DNA from: Alkalicoccobacillus gibsonii
GTDB taxonomy: Bacteria; Bacillota; Bacilli; Bacillales; Bacillaceae_D
DNA length: 64,000 bases
Assembly (NCBI RefSeq): GCF_016798245.1
Contig: NZ_JAEUZA010000003.1
Span: 427,194-491,193 of the forward strand
Direction: 5' to 3'
Of this stretch, positions 43,266 to 52,024 are shown in pieces. The position numbers and the translations under genes were made by a program. The notes beneath the pieces are model-generated. The model was given only the letters and a program-made list of their open reading frames with translations. It did not search any database and was not told the DNA's origin. Within the stretch, counting starts at the first letter, position 1. Each line of letters begins with the position of its first letter.

Positions 43266-46019
43266 ATGGTAATGGTAGGTAATAAATGGTTTAAGTGTGA
43301 TTTACATTTACATACTCCCGCTAGTCTTTGCTTTAGAGATAAAAATGTAACGGCAGAAGAATGGATTACTCGCTGTGTTGAACAAGAATTAAAATGTGTT
43401 GCTATTACTGACCATAATACCGGTGAAAGTATAGATGCTTATAAAAAAGTAGGTAAAGATAATGGAATAATTGTCTTTCCTGGGGTCGAGCTTACGTATG
43501 GACCTAATGGTGTACATCTTTTGATTTTATTTCCGCTAGAATTTACTACTCAAGATGTAGAAGATTTTCTTATATCTGTTGGAATAAATAGATCTAATTT
43601 TGCTAGTCAAGATGCTTGTTCTCCTAGAGAATTCGCTGAGATTCTTAGAATCGTAACGGAGAAAAATGGAATTATAATTCCTGCTCATGTAGATGAATAT
43701 AAAGGATTACAAGAGTTTTCTTTAGCTTATATAAAAGATATATATGATAACCAAGCTATAAATGGTGTACAAGTTGCCAACAAGGTTATCTATGACTTAG
43801 GAGAACAAGCTTCTAAACAAGACAAAAAAGAAGCGATAATGGAGTTGAATAGAAAATATAAGAACGACAATTTTACAGAAGATGTTCTTAAAAGTTGGTC
43901 CCATCCTGTTAAGGAAGCTATAAAGAGTAAAAAAGCAATATTAACATTTTCAGATAATCCACATGGAGAAGGAGATACTCAACATGGAATTCAAGGTATT
44001 GGTACTAGATATACTTGGATAAAGATGGATGGAGATCCATCTTTAGAATCCCTCAAACAAGCCTTGCTTCTAGCTGATCTAAGAATTAGATCTGATTTTG
44101 AATCGAATAAGACATCGTTTAATACCCCGAATTTATTGTTAGAAAGATTAATTGTAGAAAATTCTAATTTAAATAATGATAAGTTCGAAGTGAATTTTAG
44201 TTCTCAAATGAATTCAATAGTAGGTGGGAGGGGTACGGGTAAATCAAGTATAGTCAGGTTCATTAGGGGAATACTTAATAAAAATGCAGAATTGAAAGAC
44301 TTTGATAGTATACTAACTGATCAACAAAGTTTTTACAGCAAAACAGGTGGTGTATTTAACGAGAAGACAAGAATTGAGTTGATAATACAGTTTAATGGAA
44401 ATAGATTTAAGATTGTATCTGAAAATACTCCCCAAAAAAGGTTTGTATACAAATTTAATAATGATCAATCTAAGTGGGAGTTAACGGACGAAGAATATAT
44501 AAATAAGTACTTTAATAAGACTGAAATTTATTCACAAAAACAGATTTATGAGATTGCTGTTACACCAAATGCTTTAAGGGATAAAATTGACGAAGAGCCT
44601 AACATTAAAGAATTAAAATTGCATGTAGGAAAGCTAGAAATTGAATTTAGAAACTTGCTGGCTGAAAAGAGAAAATTAGATAAAGAAATCAAAGAAAAAA
44701 ATGGTCTCATGATAGAAAAAAAAGAGCTAGAAGCAAGGCTACATAAATTAACAAGTAGTGACTATAAGGATGTTATTGATAAGTACAGCTTATTAGAAGA
44801 GCAAAGAAAAATAAGTTCTGAATTCGCAGATACATTGAATAAAAAAATAAAGGAAATAAAGAGTAATTTTGAAGAGATAAAAATAAAAAAACAATTTGAT
44901 AATAGTATTATTAAAAATTCCGACCTCACTAGAATTTTAGATGAGACAAAGGGAGATTTTAATGAATCAACCAACTTATTCTCTAGAGATTTGAACCATG
45001 TATTAACAGGTATTGTAAATGAATTCATAATCGACTTGGAAAACTCTGAGTGGAAAAAAATAAGCCTGGAAATTGAAAAAGAATATAAGGATTTAAAATC
45101 AGAACTAAAACCTGATGAAATTGAACAAGTTAATCTACTACCAGAGTTAAACATAGAACTAAGTAAATTAAATGATCGTATAAATGAATTAGATTTAAAA
45201 GAAAAAAAATCTAAAGAAATTAAATCGAAGATCCTAGAACTCCTCAAAAAATATATGAGTGCTTGTGAGAATGTAACATTAAAAAGAAGAAGTTTCTTGA
45301 AAACTGTGATGAATAATAATGATAATGTTAGAATTGATGTTATTCCAAACAGAGATTTTAAATATTTAACTAATGAAATTAGAAGAATTATACAAAGGAA
45401 GGATGGCTTCGTAGGCGATCTTGAAAGCATCGTTGAGAATCTATCTAAAAATCCAGGTTCATTAGAAAAATTTAAGAAAACTGTGTTGAATGTAAATAAA
45501 GGAACTGATGAAACGAGTTTTAGCGGTCGTTTTAGAAGTGTGATAAAAGGTTTGAATAATGAACAAATTGAAGATATATTATTACTCAATATTGAAGATG
45601 AAATCAGGGTTCAATATAGAAAGAATAAAAATAGTAATTATACGGCACTATCCTCTGCTTCAGCGGGGCAAAAAACTTCGGCTATTTTAACATTCCTTTT
45701 ATCTTATGGGAACTCTCCATTAATTTTAGATCAGCCAGAAGATGATCTGGATAATCAGCTGATTAATCATTTAATAGTTGAGAGGTTATTAAGTTCTAAA
45801 GAGAAAAGGCAAGTAATTGTTATCACTCATAATGCGAACATACCAGTGAATGGTGATTCAGAATGGGTAATTTGCTTAAATTCTGAGTCGAAAAATATTG
45901 AGAAATTAGTTAATGGTTCAGTTGACAATGAAGAGGTTAGAGAAAAAATCTGTGACGTCATGGAGGGAGGTATTGATGCTTTTAAAATGAGAGCAAGCAG
46001 ATATGGTTTTAAATCATGA
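43266..46019 (+). CDS. PHP-SMC-type defence ATPase (TrlF-like)
   Basis: A 917-aa fusion. Residues 1-270 form a PHP phosphoesterase domain with its metal ligands (DLHLHTP, ITDHNTG, FPGVEL, PAHVDEY, FSDNPHG). From about 280 an ABC/SMC ATPase follows: Walker A GGRGTGKSS (near 320), a long coiled-coil insert (about 440-720), signature SSASAGQKTS (near 795), Walker B LILDQPEDDLD and a final ITHNAN. NCBI calls similar proteins TrlF family. Such fusions occur in defence islands; the target (DNA, RNA or nucleotide) is not known. Confidence 0.85.
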   Translation: MVMVGNKWFKCDLHLHTPASLCFRDKNVTAEEWITRCVEQELKCVAITDHNTGESIDAYKKVGKDNGIIVFPGVELTYGPNGVHLLILFPLEFTTQDVEDFLISVGINRSNFASQDACSPREFAEILRIVTEKNGIIIPAHVDEYKGLQEFSLAYIKDIYDNQAINGVQVANKVIYDLGEQASKQDKKEAIMELNRKYKNDNFTEDVLKSWSHPVKEAIKSKKAILTFSDNPHGEGDTQHGIQGIGTRYTWIKMDGDPSLESLKQALLLADLRIRSDFESNKTSFNTPNLLLERLIVENSNLNNDKFEVNFSSQMNSIVGGRGTGKSSIVRFIRGILNKNAELKDFDSILTDQQSFYSKTGGVFNEKTRIELIIQFNGNRFKIVSENTPQKRFVYKFNNDQSKWELTDEEYINKYFNKTEIYSQKQIYEIAVTPNALRDKIDEEPNIKELKLHVGKLEIEFRNLLAEKRKLDKEIKEKNGLMIEKKELEARLHKLTSSDYKDVIDKYSLLEEQRKISSEFADTLNKKIKEIKSNFEEIKIKKQFDNSIIKNSDLTRILDETKGDFNESTNLFSRDLNHVLTGIVNEFIIDLENSEWKKISLEIEKEYKDLKSELKPDEIEQVNLLPELNIELSKLNDRINELDLKEKKSKEIKSKILELLKKYMSACENVTLKRRSFLKTVMNNNDNVRIDVIPNRDFKYLTNEIRRIIQRKDGFVGDLESIVENLSKNPGSLEKFKKTVLNVNKGTDETSFSGRFRSVIKGLNNEQIEDILLLNIEDEIRVQYRKNKNSNYTALSSASAGQKTSAILTFLLSYGNSPLILDQPEDDLDNQLINHLIVERLLSSKEKRQVIVITHNANIPVNGDSEWVICLNSESKNIEKLVNGSVDNEEVREKICDVMEGGIDAFKMRASRYGFKS

Positions 46020-46210
46020 TCAATTTAAACATTTGATCAGGAATAAAACCGAATTTTCAATCGATTATTAATTTTAATGTTCGTATTTTTTGGAGATTTT
46101 TTTTCCTATCTCTTTCCAAAATTCATTGAATTTAATCTAAATATATACGATGTTGATACTTTAATAGAGTATGTAAGCGTATAAATACCCATTATCACCT
46201 ATACACAAAT

Positions 46211-46305
46211 TTGAGGGCTTAGTGAGTTTAAACTCGTGGAGGCTAAAGACCCTCTCAACTGCACCGTATTGGTACTAAGGCTATTTAGCTTTGGTGCTTT
46301 TTTAT
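46211..46305 (+). repeat. att copy A: tRNA-Leu 3' remnant with terminator
   Basis: TTGAGGGCTTAGTGAG... through CTCTCAACTGCA (46211-46264) is a degenerate tRNA-Leu 3' half, then an ACTAAGGCT...AGCTTTGGTGCTTTTTT hairpin (46271-46305). It is the first copy after the defence cargo and the nearest candidate attR. The rest of the 560-bp gap to the next gene (46020-46582) is A+T-rich with no gene seen. Confidence 0.75.
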
Positions 46306-46582
46306 TTGTAGTAAATTCAATATATTTTTTTGGAAGGATAAAGTACGAAGAATAGATATATTATGCAGTTGAATTTGTTGTGAATAATTGGAAATAATCT
46401 AATATCAAATCAACCCTTCATTAAATCATTGTCTAGTCTTAAAGTTTTATAGACATTTTTATTTTGTAATAAAAAGGATCTAAACTAAACCATTTTCTCA
46501 AAAAGGTAATTTAAGGTTGAACAAATATGAGACAAAATGTAACAATAAGTATGTATCACAAAACGGAAGGATTTGATTAAGT

Positions 46583-47470
46583 ATGAAAAAGATTACATCT
46601 GGTTTAGTTGCAAGTGGTCTAATTGCTTTTGGGAGTTTTAATGTTGCTCAAGCAGAAAGTAATGATCGAGACTACCTTGTAGAAGAAAAGGGGTTTGATT
46701 CAGAATTTATTGAGGGTGCCCATGATGAAGTTATTGAGGAATTAATCGAAAATGATTCTGTTCCAGTTGAACTTGATATTGAAAGAGTATCTATCTATCA
46801 TAGTTTAGATGGTAAGAGTTATGAGCAAACTGAAGATAATAAAGAAGAAATTGATGAGATTCGAGAAAGAGATATTAAATTACATAATGAAGAAAATCCA
46901 GAAGAACAGATTCAAGTTGACCAAGGAATGTCAATAATGAATGATTGGAATACTCAGGTGAATTTTGGGAGTTTCCTTGGTGGAACTAATATTGCTTATT
47001 TTGGTAAGGTAGGTAATGAACACGAATATAAAATTTTTGGACAGTGGATGTACGATAGTCCAGTAGGTTCATATCTAGGTTACGACACGCTAGCTTTAAC
47101 TTGGGGGAACAAATTAACTGGAATTGCGGGTTCTGAAACTTCTTATGCGTGGACTAAAAATTTATATGCTGATGGTTATGAATATAGAGATGCATCTCAT
47201 AATATTAGTGTAACTCCTGAGATGTATGGTGCTTATGCTGAAATAAGTACAAATACTTCAACTGAACAAGGAGCAGAATTTGGATACGAAGTAAGAGTAC
47301 CAGATAGATATGATGGAGATACAGAAAGTGTAATAACAGGATGGGCTCACCCTTATTTTAATGGTTCAGTAGGAGTAAACATTGGTCCAGGATCTATTAA
47401 TTTTGACAATTTTACAGGTGATGAAGAACAATGGAGAACGAACTTTACTATTGGGGGATCTCCAAACTAA
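46583..47470 (+). CDS. Secreted protein of unknown function, 295 aa
   Basis: A classical signal peptide (MKKITSGLVASGLIAFG, cleavage after AQA near residue 24), a charged helical region rich in Glu (to about 115) and a beta-rich, aromatic and Gly-rich C-terminal domain (NFGSFLGGTNIAYFGKVGN, quoted in part; VNIGPGSINF). No cysteines are visible. I do not recognise the family; a surface or toxin-like exported protein is possible. Its ribosome site is GGAAGG. It sits alone between att copies A and B with a lipoprotein gene. Confidence 0.75.
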   Translation: MKKITSGLVASGLIAFGSFNVAQAESNDRDYLVEEKGFDSEFIEGAHDEVIEELIENDSVPVELDIERVSIYHSLDGKSYEQTEDNKEEIDEIRERDIKLHNEENPEEQIQVDQGMSIMNDWNTQVNFGSFLGGTNIAYFGKVGNEHEYKIFGQWMYDSPVGSYLGYDTLALTWGNKLTGIAGSETSYAWTKNLYADGYEYRDASHNISVTPEMYGAYAEISTNTSTEQGAEFGYEVRVPDRYDGDTESVITGWAHPYFNGSVGVNIGPGSINFDNFTGDEEQWRTNFTIGGSPN

Positions 47471-47485
47471 TATTCCACTATAAAT

Positions 47486-47517
47486 AAAAGACCTTTCTTA
47501 CAAAGAAGGTCTTTTAT
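47486..47517 (+). terminator. Terminator after the secreted protein gene
   Basis: AAAAGACCTT... pairs with ...AAGGTCTTTT around a short loop, with T-rich DNA after it. Confidence 0.8.
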
Positions 47518-47581
47518 ATTTAATTAAAGCTGGAATCAATATATAATAGAATTTTCTAATAATGTTTGGAGGAATTAGAAC

Positions 47582-47851
47582 GTGTTGAAAAAGATAAGCT
47601 TATTATTACCTATCGCAGTGCTAGTTGCATGTAATTATGACATAAATGGAGCTGCAATGGTACAAATCACAGAAAGGTTTGAGGATGAAGATGATTATCA
47701 CATTAAAGTTAAAAATCAAGGTAACGAGATCTATACACTTGAAGTAGATGAGAACGTGTTTAACCTTATTGAAGTAAAGGCAGAATATTATATTACATAT
47801 AAGATTGATAAAGATAGAGTTGGTATTCTAGAGACTATTGAACCTAAATAA
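47582..47851 (+). CDS. Small lipoprotein, 89 aa
   Basis: Lipobox LVAC (C17) followed by a small beta-rich domain. It starts with GTG (TTG three bases later is also possible) after TTTGGAGG. Unknown function; DUF-like single-domain lipoprotein in cassette A-B. Confidence 0.65.
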   Translation: MLKKISLLLPIAVLVACNYDINGAAMVQITERFEDEDDYHIKVKNQGNEIYTLEVDENVFNLIEVKAEYYITYKIDKDRVGILETIEPK

Positions 47852-48177
47852 ATGTAGGGAATTTACGAACGGAGAGTCTCATTTACCAAAGTGAAAAATA
47901 TGGTTGATATTACTGATTACTATTCGGGTAATATATATTTTTTTGTTATTCTCCGTATTATTATGAAAATTACCTTTCTTGAATACGCATAATGTGGCGG
48001 TATTGAAAGAAGTTATCAACAAATTCTAACTAATTATAGCTTCTGTTGTATATTTGTAGATGTCTGTCGTTATTATTGCTAATGCAGGTTTAGCTCTATT
48101 AGTATGAAAAAGATAGAATAGTAGTATGATTACATCTGAAAAATATCATGAATATATTTAAATTTAGCTATTGTAGA

Positions 48178-48287
48178 ACCAACCAGTTTTACTCCAAAAT
48201 GATGAGAATATATACAATAGTACGTAATATCAAGCGATGAATGTACACATACCAAGGATTTGTTCCCCACAATACTCATTCTCGTCA
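48178..48287 (+). repeat. Right-end repeat R1 before att copy B
   Basis: CAGTTTTACTCC ... ACATACCAAGGATTTGTTCCCCAC ... CATTCTCGTCATTG (elements quoted separately) recurs before att copies C (49157) and D (50653). It looks like the right end shared by three related elements. The surrounding gap 47852-48475 holds no gene that I can support. Confidence 0.65.
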
Positions 48288-48390
48288 TTGAGGGATTAGT
48301 GAGGGTAAACTATTTAAGTTTTAACTCCTTTCAACCGAATAATGGACATAAACGAGTACCAAGCCTTTTGAGCTTTGGTGCTTTTTTATT
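48288..48390 (+). repeat. att copy B with terminator (most decayed)
   Basis: TTGAGGGATTAGTGAGGGTAAAC then a diverged middle and CTCCTTTCAACCGAATA (48288-48340); the terminator hairpin GTACCAAGCC...GAGCTTTGGTGCTTTTTT follows (48354-48390). Confidence 0.7.
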
Positions 48391-48475
48391 TTAGAGTGAA
48401 GTGCATTAGTTTTAAATTTCAATTTAAGGGGATAGTTGGTTATAAATTTATATAAACATGGAAGGAGAGATTTAT

Positions 48476-48694
48476 ATGAATTATACATGGAAAGAAAGAA
48501 AAAATTTCAGTAACCTAGGTACAATATACAGCACAGTGCCTGCTTCTATAATCATTGTGATCCTTTCATTTTTTGATATTATTCACATCTCCAATACTCT
48601 TAGGTTTTTACTTATACTCGTTGTAGTCGTAGGTATTACTGTTTTTTTCGTTAGACATAAAGGTACAACAACCCGTCTACACAAAAGGAACTAA
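48476..48694 (+). CDS. Small membrane protein, 72 aa
   Basis: Two hydrophobic segments (about 22-42 and 45-62) and a basic tail (TTTRLHKRN). ATG 48476 follows GGAAGGAGAG. Unknown function; first gene of cassette B-C. Confidence 0.6.
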   Translation: MNYTWKERKNFSNLGTIYSTVPASIIIVILSFFDIIHISNTLRFLLILVVVVGITVFFVRHKGTTTRLHKRN

Positions 48695-48811
48695 TCTAGA
48701 CTTATCATTACTCATCTATAAAAAGAGTTTTTTAAAACAGTAGGAAATCAGTATGGCGAAAATGATTCAGCACTGACGACTTATTCTATTTTAGACAGAG
48801 GAGAGAATGGT

Positions 48812-49054
48812 TTGAGTAAACTAATAATGGGTTCTACTTTTATAGTTGTTGGGGTTTTAATGTACCTTGGGATATTCATAGTTACTGCAACAGTACTCGC
48901 TAATTTAGTAAATGGACTTAATCCTGAAGATGTATTAAGAGAAACTTGGTTATATTACCCTAAACATTACATAGCAGCACTAGCATTAATTATCATTGGA
49001 ATTCTTCTATGGGGATGGCATATTGCAGATAGTATTAAATCTTCAACGAAATAA
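48812..49054 (+). CDS. Small membrane protein, 80 aa
   Basis: Two membrane segments (about 5-32 and 54-72) around a polar loop (NGLNPEDVLRETWLYYPKHY). It starts with TTG after AGAGGAGAG. Unknown function. Confidence 0.6.
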   Translation: MSKLIMGSTFIVVGVLMYLGIFIVTATVLANLVNGLNPEDVLRETWLYYPKHYIAALALIIIGILLWGWHIADSIKSSTK

Positions 49055-49156
49055 ACAAGTAAGATTTATTCAGTAACAAATTTTAGCTATAGATATAGAA
49101 GGTGTAAGAGTTGCAGAAGGATATGATTTTGTTCGTAATTAAGGTAAAAGAGATTG

Positions 49157-49261
49157 CCATTTTACTCCACAATAACTAAAGGTCATACAAAAGCATGGAA
49201 TACATAATAAGAGAGCGTACTTCTACCAAGAGTTTGTACCTCACAGCACCCATTCTCGTCA
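49157..49261 (+). repeat. Right-end repeat R2 before att copy C
   Basis: Second copy of the right-end sequence (TTTTACTCCACAATAA; CATACAAAAGCATGGAATAC; CCAAGAGTTTGTACCTCACA). It is closest to R3 at 50653. Confidence 0.7.
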
Positions 49262-49357
49262 TTAAGGGCTTAGTGAGGTTAAACTCGTGGAGGTTCGACT
49301 CCTCTCAACCGCATACTAATAGTACTAAGGCTCTTAGAGCTTTGGTACTTTTTATTA
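49262..49357 (+). repeat. att copy C with terminator
   Basis: A well-preserved tRNA-Leu 3' half (49262-49314) with only a few changes from 19782-19831, and a perfect terminator hairpin (AGTACTAAGGCTC...GAGCTTTGGTACTTTTT). The remaining gap to the GNAT gene holds nothing further. Confidence 0.85.
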
Positions 49358-49482
49358 TGCTATTAATATTCTTAAAATAAGTCCTGTGGAATTAATTTGA
49401 ATGTTATAATAAAGGAAATTGACCGAATATTGTTATTTTAACGTGCTTATTAATATATTGTTTAAAGAGAGGAGTTAAAAAA

Positions 49483-49983
49483 TTGATTGAACTGCAAAAA
49501 ATAACTGAGGATAACATAGATGAAGTTACATCACTTGAAGTTGGAGAAGACCAGGAAAATTTAATAGAAACTAATAACCTGAGAAGCATTGCAGACGCAT
49601 ACGTATTGAACGCAGATAGAATACCAGCGATTCCGTATGCCATTTATGCCGATGGAGTTGTGGTGGGTTTTTTGATGTATATTTATGATATGACGGATCA
49701 TGAATCATTTCAAAATGAAGTTTTTTACGGAAAAAAAACCTATTTCATTTGGCATTTTATGATTGGGAAGAGTTTTCAAGGGAAAGGATATGGCAAGCTT
49801 GCCTTTGAAAAAATGTTGGCGGATATTGAAACTATGCCATTCGGAGAAGCAGAATATGTAGGCCTCTTTTATCGAACGAGTAATGTCATAGCAAGAAAAT
49901 TATATACTTCATTTGGTTTTGTGGATACAGGTATCATTCAGGATAATTCTATGCATGCGGTGAAGACATTCGACATGGGGTGA
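49483..49983 (+). CDS. GNAT acetyltransferase (BltD-like)
   Basis: A 166-aa GNAT enzyme with the acetyl-CoA loop QGKGYG (99-104) and the spermine/spermidine-acetyltransferase-like features NLRSIADAYV, FIWHFMIG and LYTSFGFVDTG. It starts with TTG after AGAGGAG. It probably acetylates a polyamine or other small amine; the exact substrate is inferred. Cargo of cassette C-D. Confidence 0.85.
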   Translation: MIELQKITEDNIDEVTSLEVGEDQENLIETNNLRSIADAYVLNADRIPAIPYAIYADGVVVGFLMYIYDMTDHESFQNEVFYGKKTYFIWHFMIGKSFQGKGYGKLAFEKMLADIETMPFGEAEYVGLFYRTSNVIARKLYTSFGFVDTGIIQDNSMHAVKTFDMG

Positions 49984-49990
49984 GAAAGTA

Positions 49991-50101
49991 ATGAAACTTA
50001 GTATAATGATAAAAGTAAACAATGAGAAAAAAGCTCATATTGAGAATGAGCTTTATAAATATAACTTAGCCCATTTTCCTAAAGACTTAAGAGATAGGTA
50101 G
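49991..50101 (+). pseudogene. 36-codon remnant, possibly of another acetyltransferase
   Basis: A short frame that ends YNLAHFPKDLRDR and stops. This ending looks to me like the N-terminal part of a GNAT-type protein cut short. No matching continuation is visible downstream. It may equally be a chance frame. Confidence 0.3.
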
Positions 50102-50125
50102 AGCAATTAACTGGGGATGTGAGAA

Positions 50126-50566
50126 ATGAAAAAGCTAATTATTTGTATCATTATAATTCTCTCTATAATAATTTTATTTATAACAGTGAATTCGAACAGA
50201 TATGAAACTGTTGGAGATATATTAGAAGACATTGAAAAAGACTATGGAAAGATAGTTAGCTTTTTAATTGTTAAAGATAATTATGATGAAACTCGTAAAA
50301 GAGAACGATATGGTGTTGTAGGTGATGATACTAACAATTTTAGAGAAGATGTTTCGAAATTAGAGATTGAAGCTTTTAATGGATCGAATATGGAAATCCT
50401 GTACCCCGTAATTATCCATACAAAAACAGAAGAAGGTTTTGCTCAATTAAGATTATCTATCTTTAATGGAGGACTTAAATTCGATGGTAAAGAATATAAT
50501 TTTGAAGATCCCGATGATTTCCAAGAAATAATAGATCGAGTTATAGATGAATATCCTTATGAGTAA
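50126..50566 (+). CDS. Membrane-anchored protein, 146 aa (paralogue of the 61.4-kb gene)
   Basis: One N-terminal membrane segment (about 3-21), then a charged extracytoplasmic domain. It shares YETVGDILE, DYGKIVSFLIVKDNYDE, RKRERYG and YP(V/I)IIHTKTEEGF with the protein at 61454-61969, over roughly the first 115 residues; the C-termini differ. Family unknown to me. GGGGATGTGAG precedes the start. Confidence 0.7.
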   Translation: MKKLIICIIIILSIIILFITVNSNRYETVGDILEDIEKDYGKIVSFLIVKDNYDETRKRERYGVVGDDTNNFREDVSKLEIEAFNGSNMEILYPVIIHTKTEEGFAQLRLSIFNGGLKFDGKEYNFEDPDDFQEIIDRVIDEYPYE

Positions 50567-50652
50567 GACCAAAAATAGGATAGTACTATCATGTAATAAT
50601 ACGTGTAATATTCTGAAGATAGATGGTTTTGTTGTTATTTAATTAAAAGGAT

Positions 50653-50759
50653 CTCCAGTTTTACTCCATAATAATTAGATAACATACAAAAGTGTGGAAT
50701 ACATAATAAATAGTGTACTTATACCAAGGGTTTGTACCCCACATCACGCTCTCTCGTCA
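50653..50759 (+). repeat. Right-end repeat R3 before att copy D
   Basis: Third copy of the right-end sequence (CCAGTTTTACTCCATAATAA; CATACAAAAGTGTGGAATAC; CCAAGGGTTTGTACCCCACA). Confidence 0.7.
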
Positions 50760-50867
50760 TTGAGGGCCTAGTGGGGTTAAACCCGTGGAGGTTCGAGTCC
50801 TCTCAACCGCATATAAGAAAAACGTTAAAGTATCAAGGCTTTTAGAGCTTTGGTGCTTTTTTTTATC
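50760..50867 (+). repeat. att copy D with terminator (best match to attL)
   Basis: The 55-bp copy differs from the tRNA at only two positions, and these two compensate: the variable-arm pairs GAG/CTC of the tRNA are GGG/CCC here, so tRNA folding is kept. The terminator hairpin (TATCAAGGCTTTTAGAGCTTTGGTGC then T-run, in part) follows. The rest of the gap to 51092 holds arm-like repeats. Confidence 0.88.
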
Positions 50868-50887
50868 TCAATCTTAAAAGGTTTGAT

Positions 50888-50907
50888 ATTCACCACATAT
50901 TCACCAC
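50888..50907 (+). repeat. Integrase arm-like repeats after att copy D
   Basis: ATTCACCAC occurs twice with a ten-base period, in the same orientation and at a similar distance from att as the repeats at attL. This suggests the former integrase end of an older element. Confidence 0.55.
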
Positions 50908-51092
50908 ACCCTGCTAAATAGTAGTGAGTTCAGGTATGAGAGCGAGTTCTTCAATTAAATTGATTAATGTTCATAGATTATTTATAGTTCGTGTTTTGGT
51001 TTTTCACCAAAATACTAAAGGTTATTGCTTAAATTTAATTATAAATAATGTATAATGGAATTAAATACTATTTTAAAGAAGGGATTCTTTTA

Positions 51093-51941
51093 ATGAGTTC
51101 TCTGACTACTTCTTCATTTTATGCTATATACACTTTAAGTACAGCGGAACAGTTGGATTTAATTTATTCTAAAGATGGATTATTAAATTTGGGAAAAGTT
51201 CTTGAAAGTATGAACGAAAAAAAAAGCACCTATAAATGATGATGGAACACTCGACGGTGAAGGTTTTGTTAAACCAGAATATATTAACAATGAGTCAATT
51301 ACTACTTACTGTTCATCTAGTGGAAGTCTTGGATATTTTTACGAAGCTAAATACTATCATGATGATTTAGTCACACATAAACAGAAGCATCATTATTTTA
51401 GCAAATCTCGAGCTATCATAACAGCAGACAGTGATTTAATTATTCAGTTCGATAGTGCTAGTGAAGAGGTAACTAAAGGTCAAATCAAAGCTTTATTTGA
51501 GAATATGGGTTTTCAATCTTCTGTCTTTAAATTTGATGATGAACTTTTAAGAAAAATACAAAATAAATATAAATGGTCTGCAGTGACAGCAGAGGGGGCA
51601 GAGGTAAATTCCCATCCGATTTCAGATGATTCTGAAATGAAACTCATGGCTTTTGAAACGGGTGTAAATCTTCATATTCCATCTACTATAAGAGGAATAA
51701 ATACTAATCCAGCAATACACTAAGTTTTTCAGGTGATAGAAATGGAAGCAATCAATATAGATGGACGTTTGTCCCAGGTGATGGTGGTAGAACACAAACA
51801 GGAGCTACTGGAGCGACTAGTCGTTCTATCTCCCATACTTATTCTTTAATTAATAGAGACCACGCAGTTTATAGTGTACAAGGATCTGCCACTGGTTATT
51901 CTCATGCAACTTCAAGAAAATCAGTTACTCACCGTCGATAA
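51093..51941 (+). pseudogene. Unknown gene split by two compensating frameshifts
   Basis: An ATG-started frame (MSSLTTSSFYAIYTL...) runs to an A9 run at 51217-51225, after which the coding pattern continues in the +1 frame (APINDDGTLDGEGF ... GVNLHIPSTIRGI) to 51723, and a Gly/Ser/Thr-rich tail (PGDGGRTQTGATGATSRS) continues in the first frame to 51941. The two shifts cancel. Could be decay, a homopolymer sequencing error, or slippage. It lies directly upstream of an ABC exporter and may have been a peptide or protein handled by it. Family unknown. Confidence 0.5.
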
Positions 51942-52024
51942 AATATAACTAATAATCTAAGAAGCAACTAATTATAGTTGCTTCTTAAATAATTATTACA
52001 TTCAGTTTATTAGGAGAAATAATA

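Larger units (their letters stand above)
19781..46264. mobile_element. ICEBs1-like integrative and conjugative element
   Basis: The element runs from the tRNA-Leu(GAG) anticodon loop to the first downstream att copy. It has all expected modules in ICEBs1 order: integrase facing the tRNA, ImmA/ImmR immunity, Xis-like gene, HelP, ConQ, oriT, NicK, a VirB-like transfer set (ConB, C, D, E, G), CwlT and a YddJ-like exclusion lipoprotein, then defence cargo. No transfer gene is visibly broken. The true right end is uncertain because several att copies follow; the copy at 46.2 kb is nearest but more diverged than those at 49.3 and 50.8 kb. Confidence 0.85.

Noticed and set aside
44762-45589. 275-aa minus-strand frame
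   Set aside because: It is the antisense shadow of the coiled-coil part of the PHP-SMC protein, rich in Ser, Leu and Phe with no ribosome site.
46211-46264. att copy A as the certain attR of the ICE
   Set aside because: It is the nearest copy but has more changes than C or D and lacks the right-end repeat they share. It is kept only as the provisional boundary.
49195-49380. 61-aa frame through att copy C
   Set aside because: It runs across the tRNA remnant and the terminator hairpin, and the same peptide (RLNSWRFDSSQPH) appears from att copy F, so it is translated att sequence.
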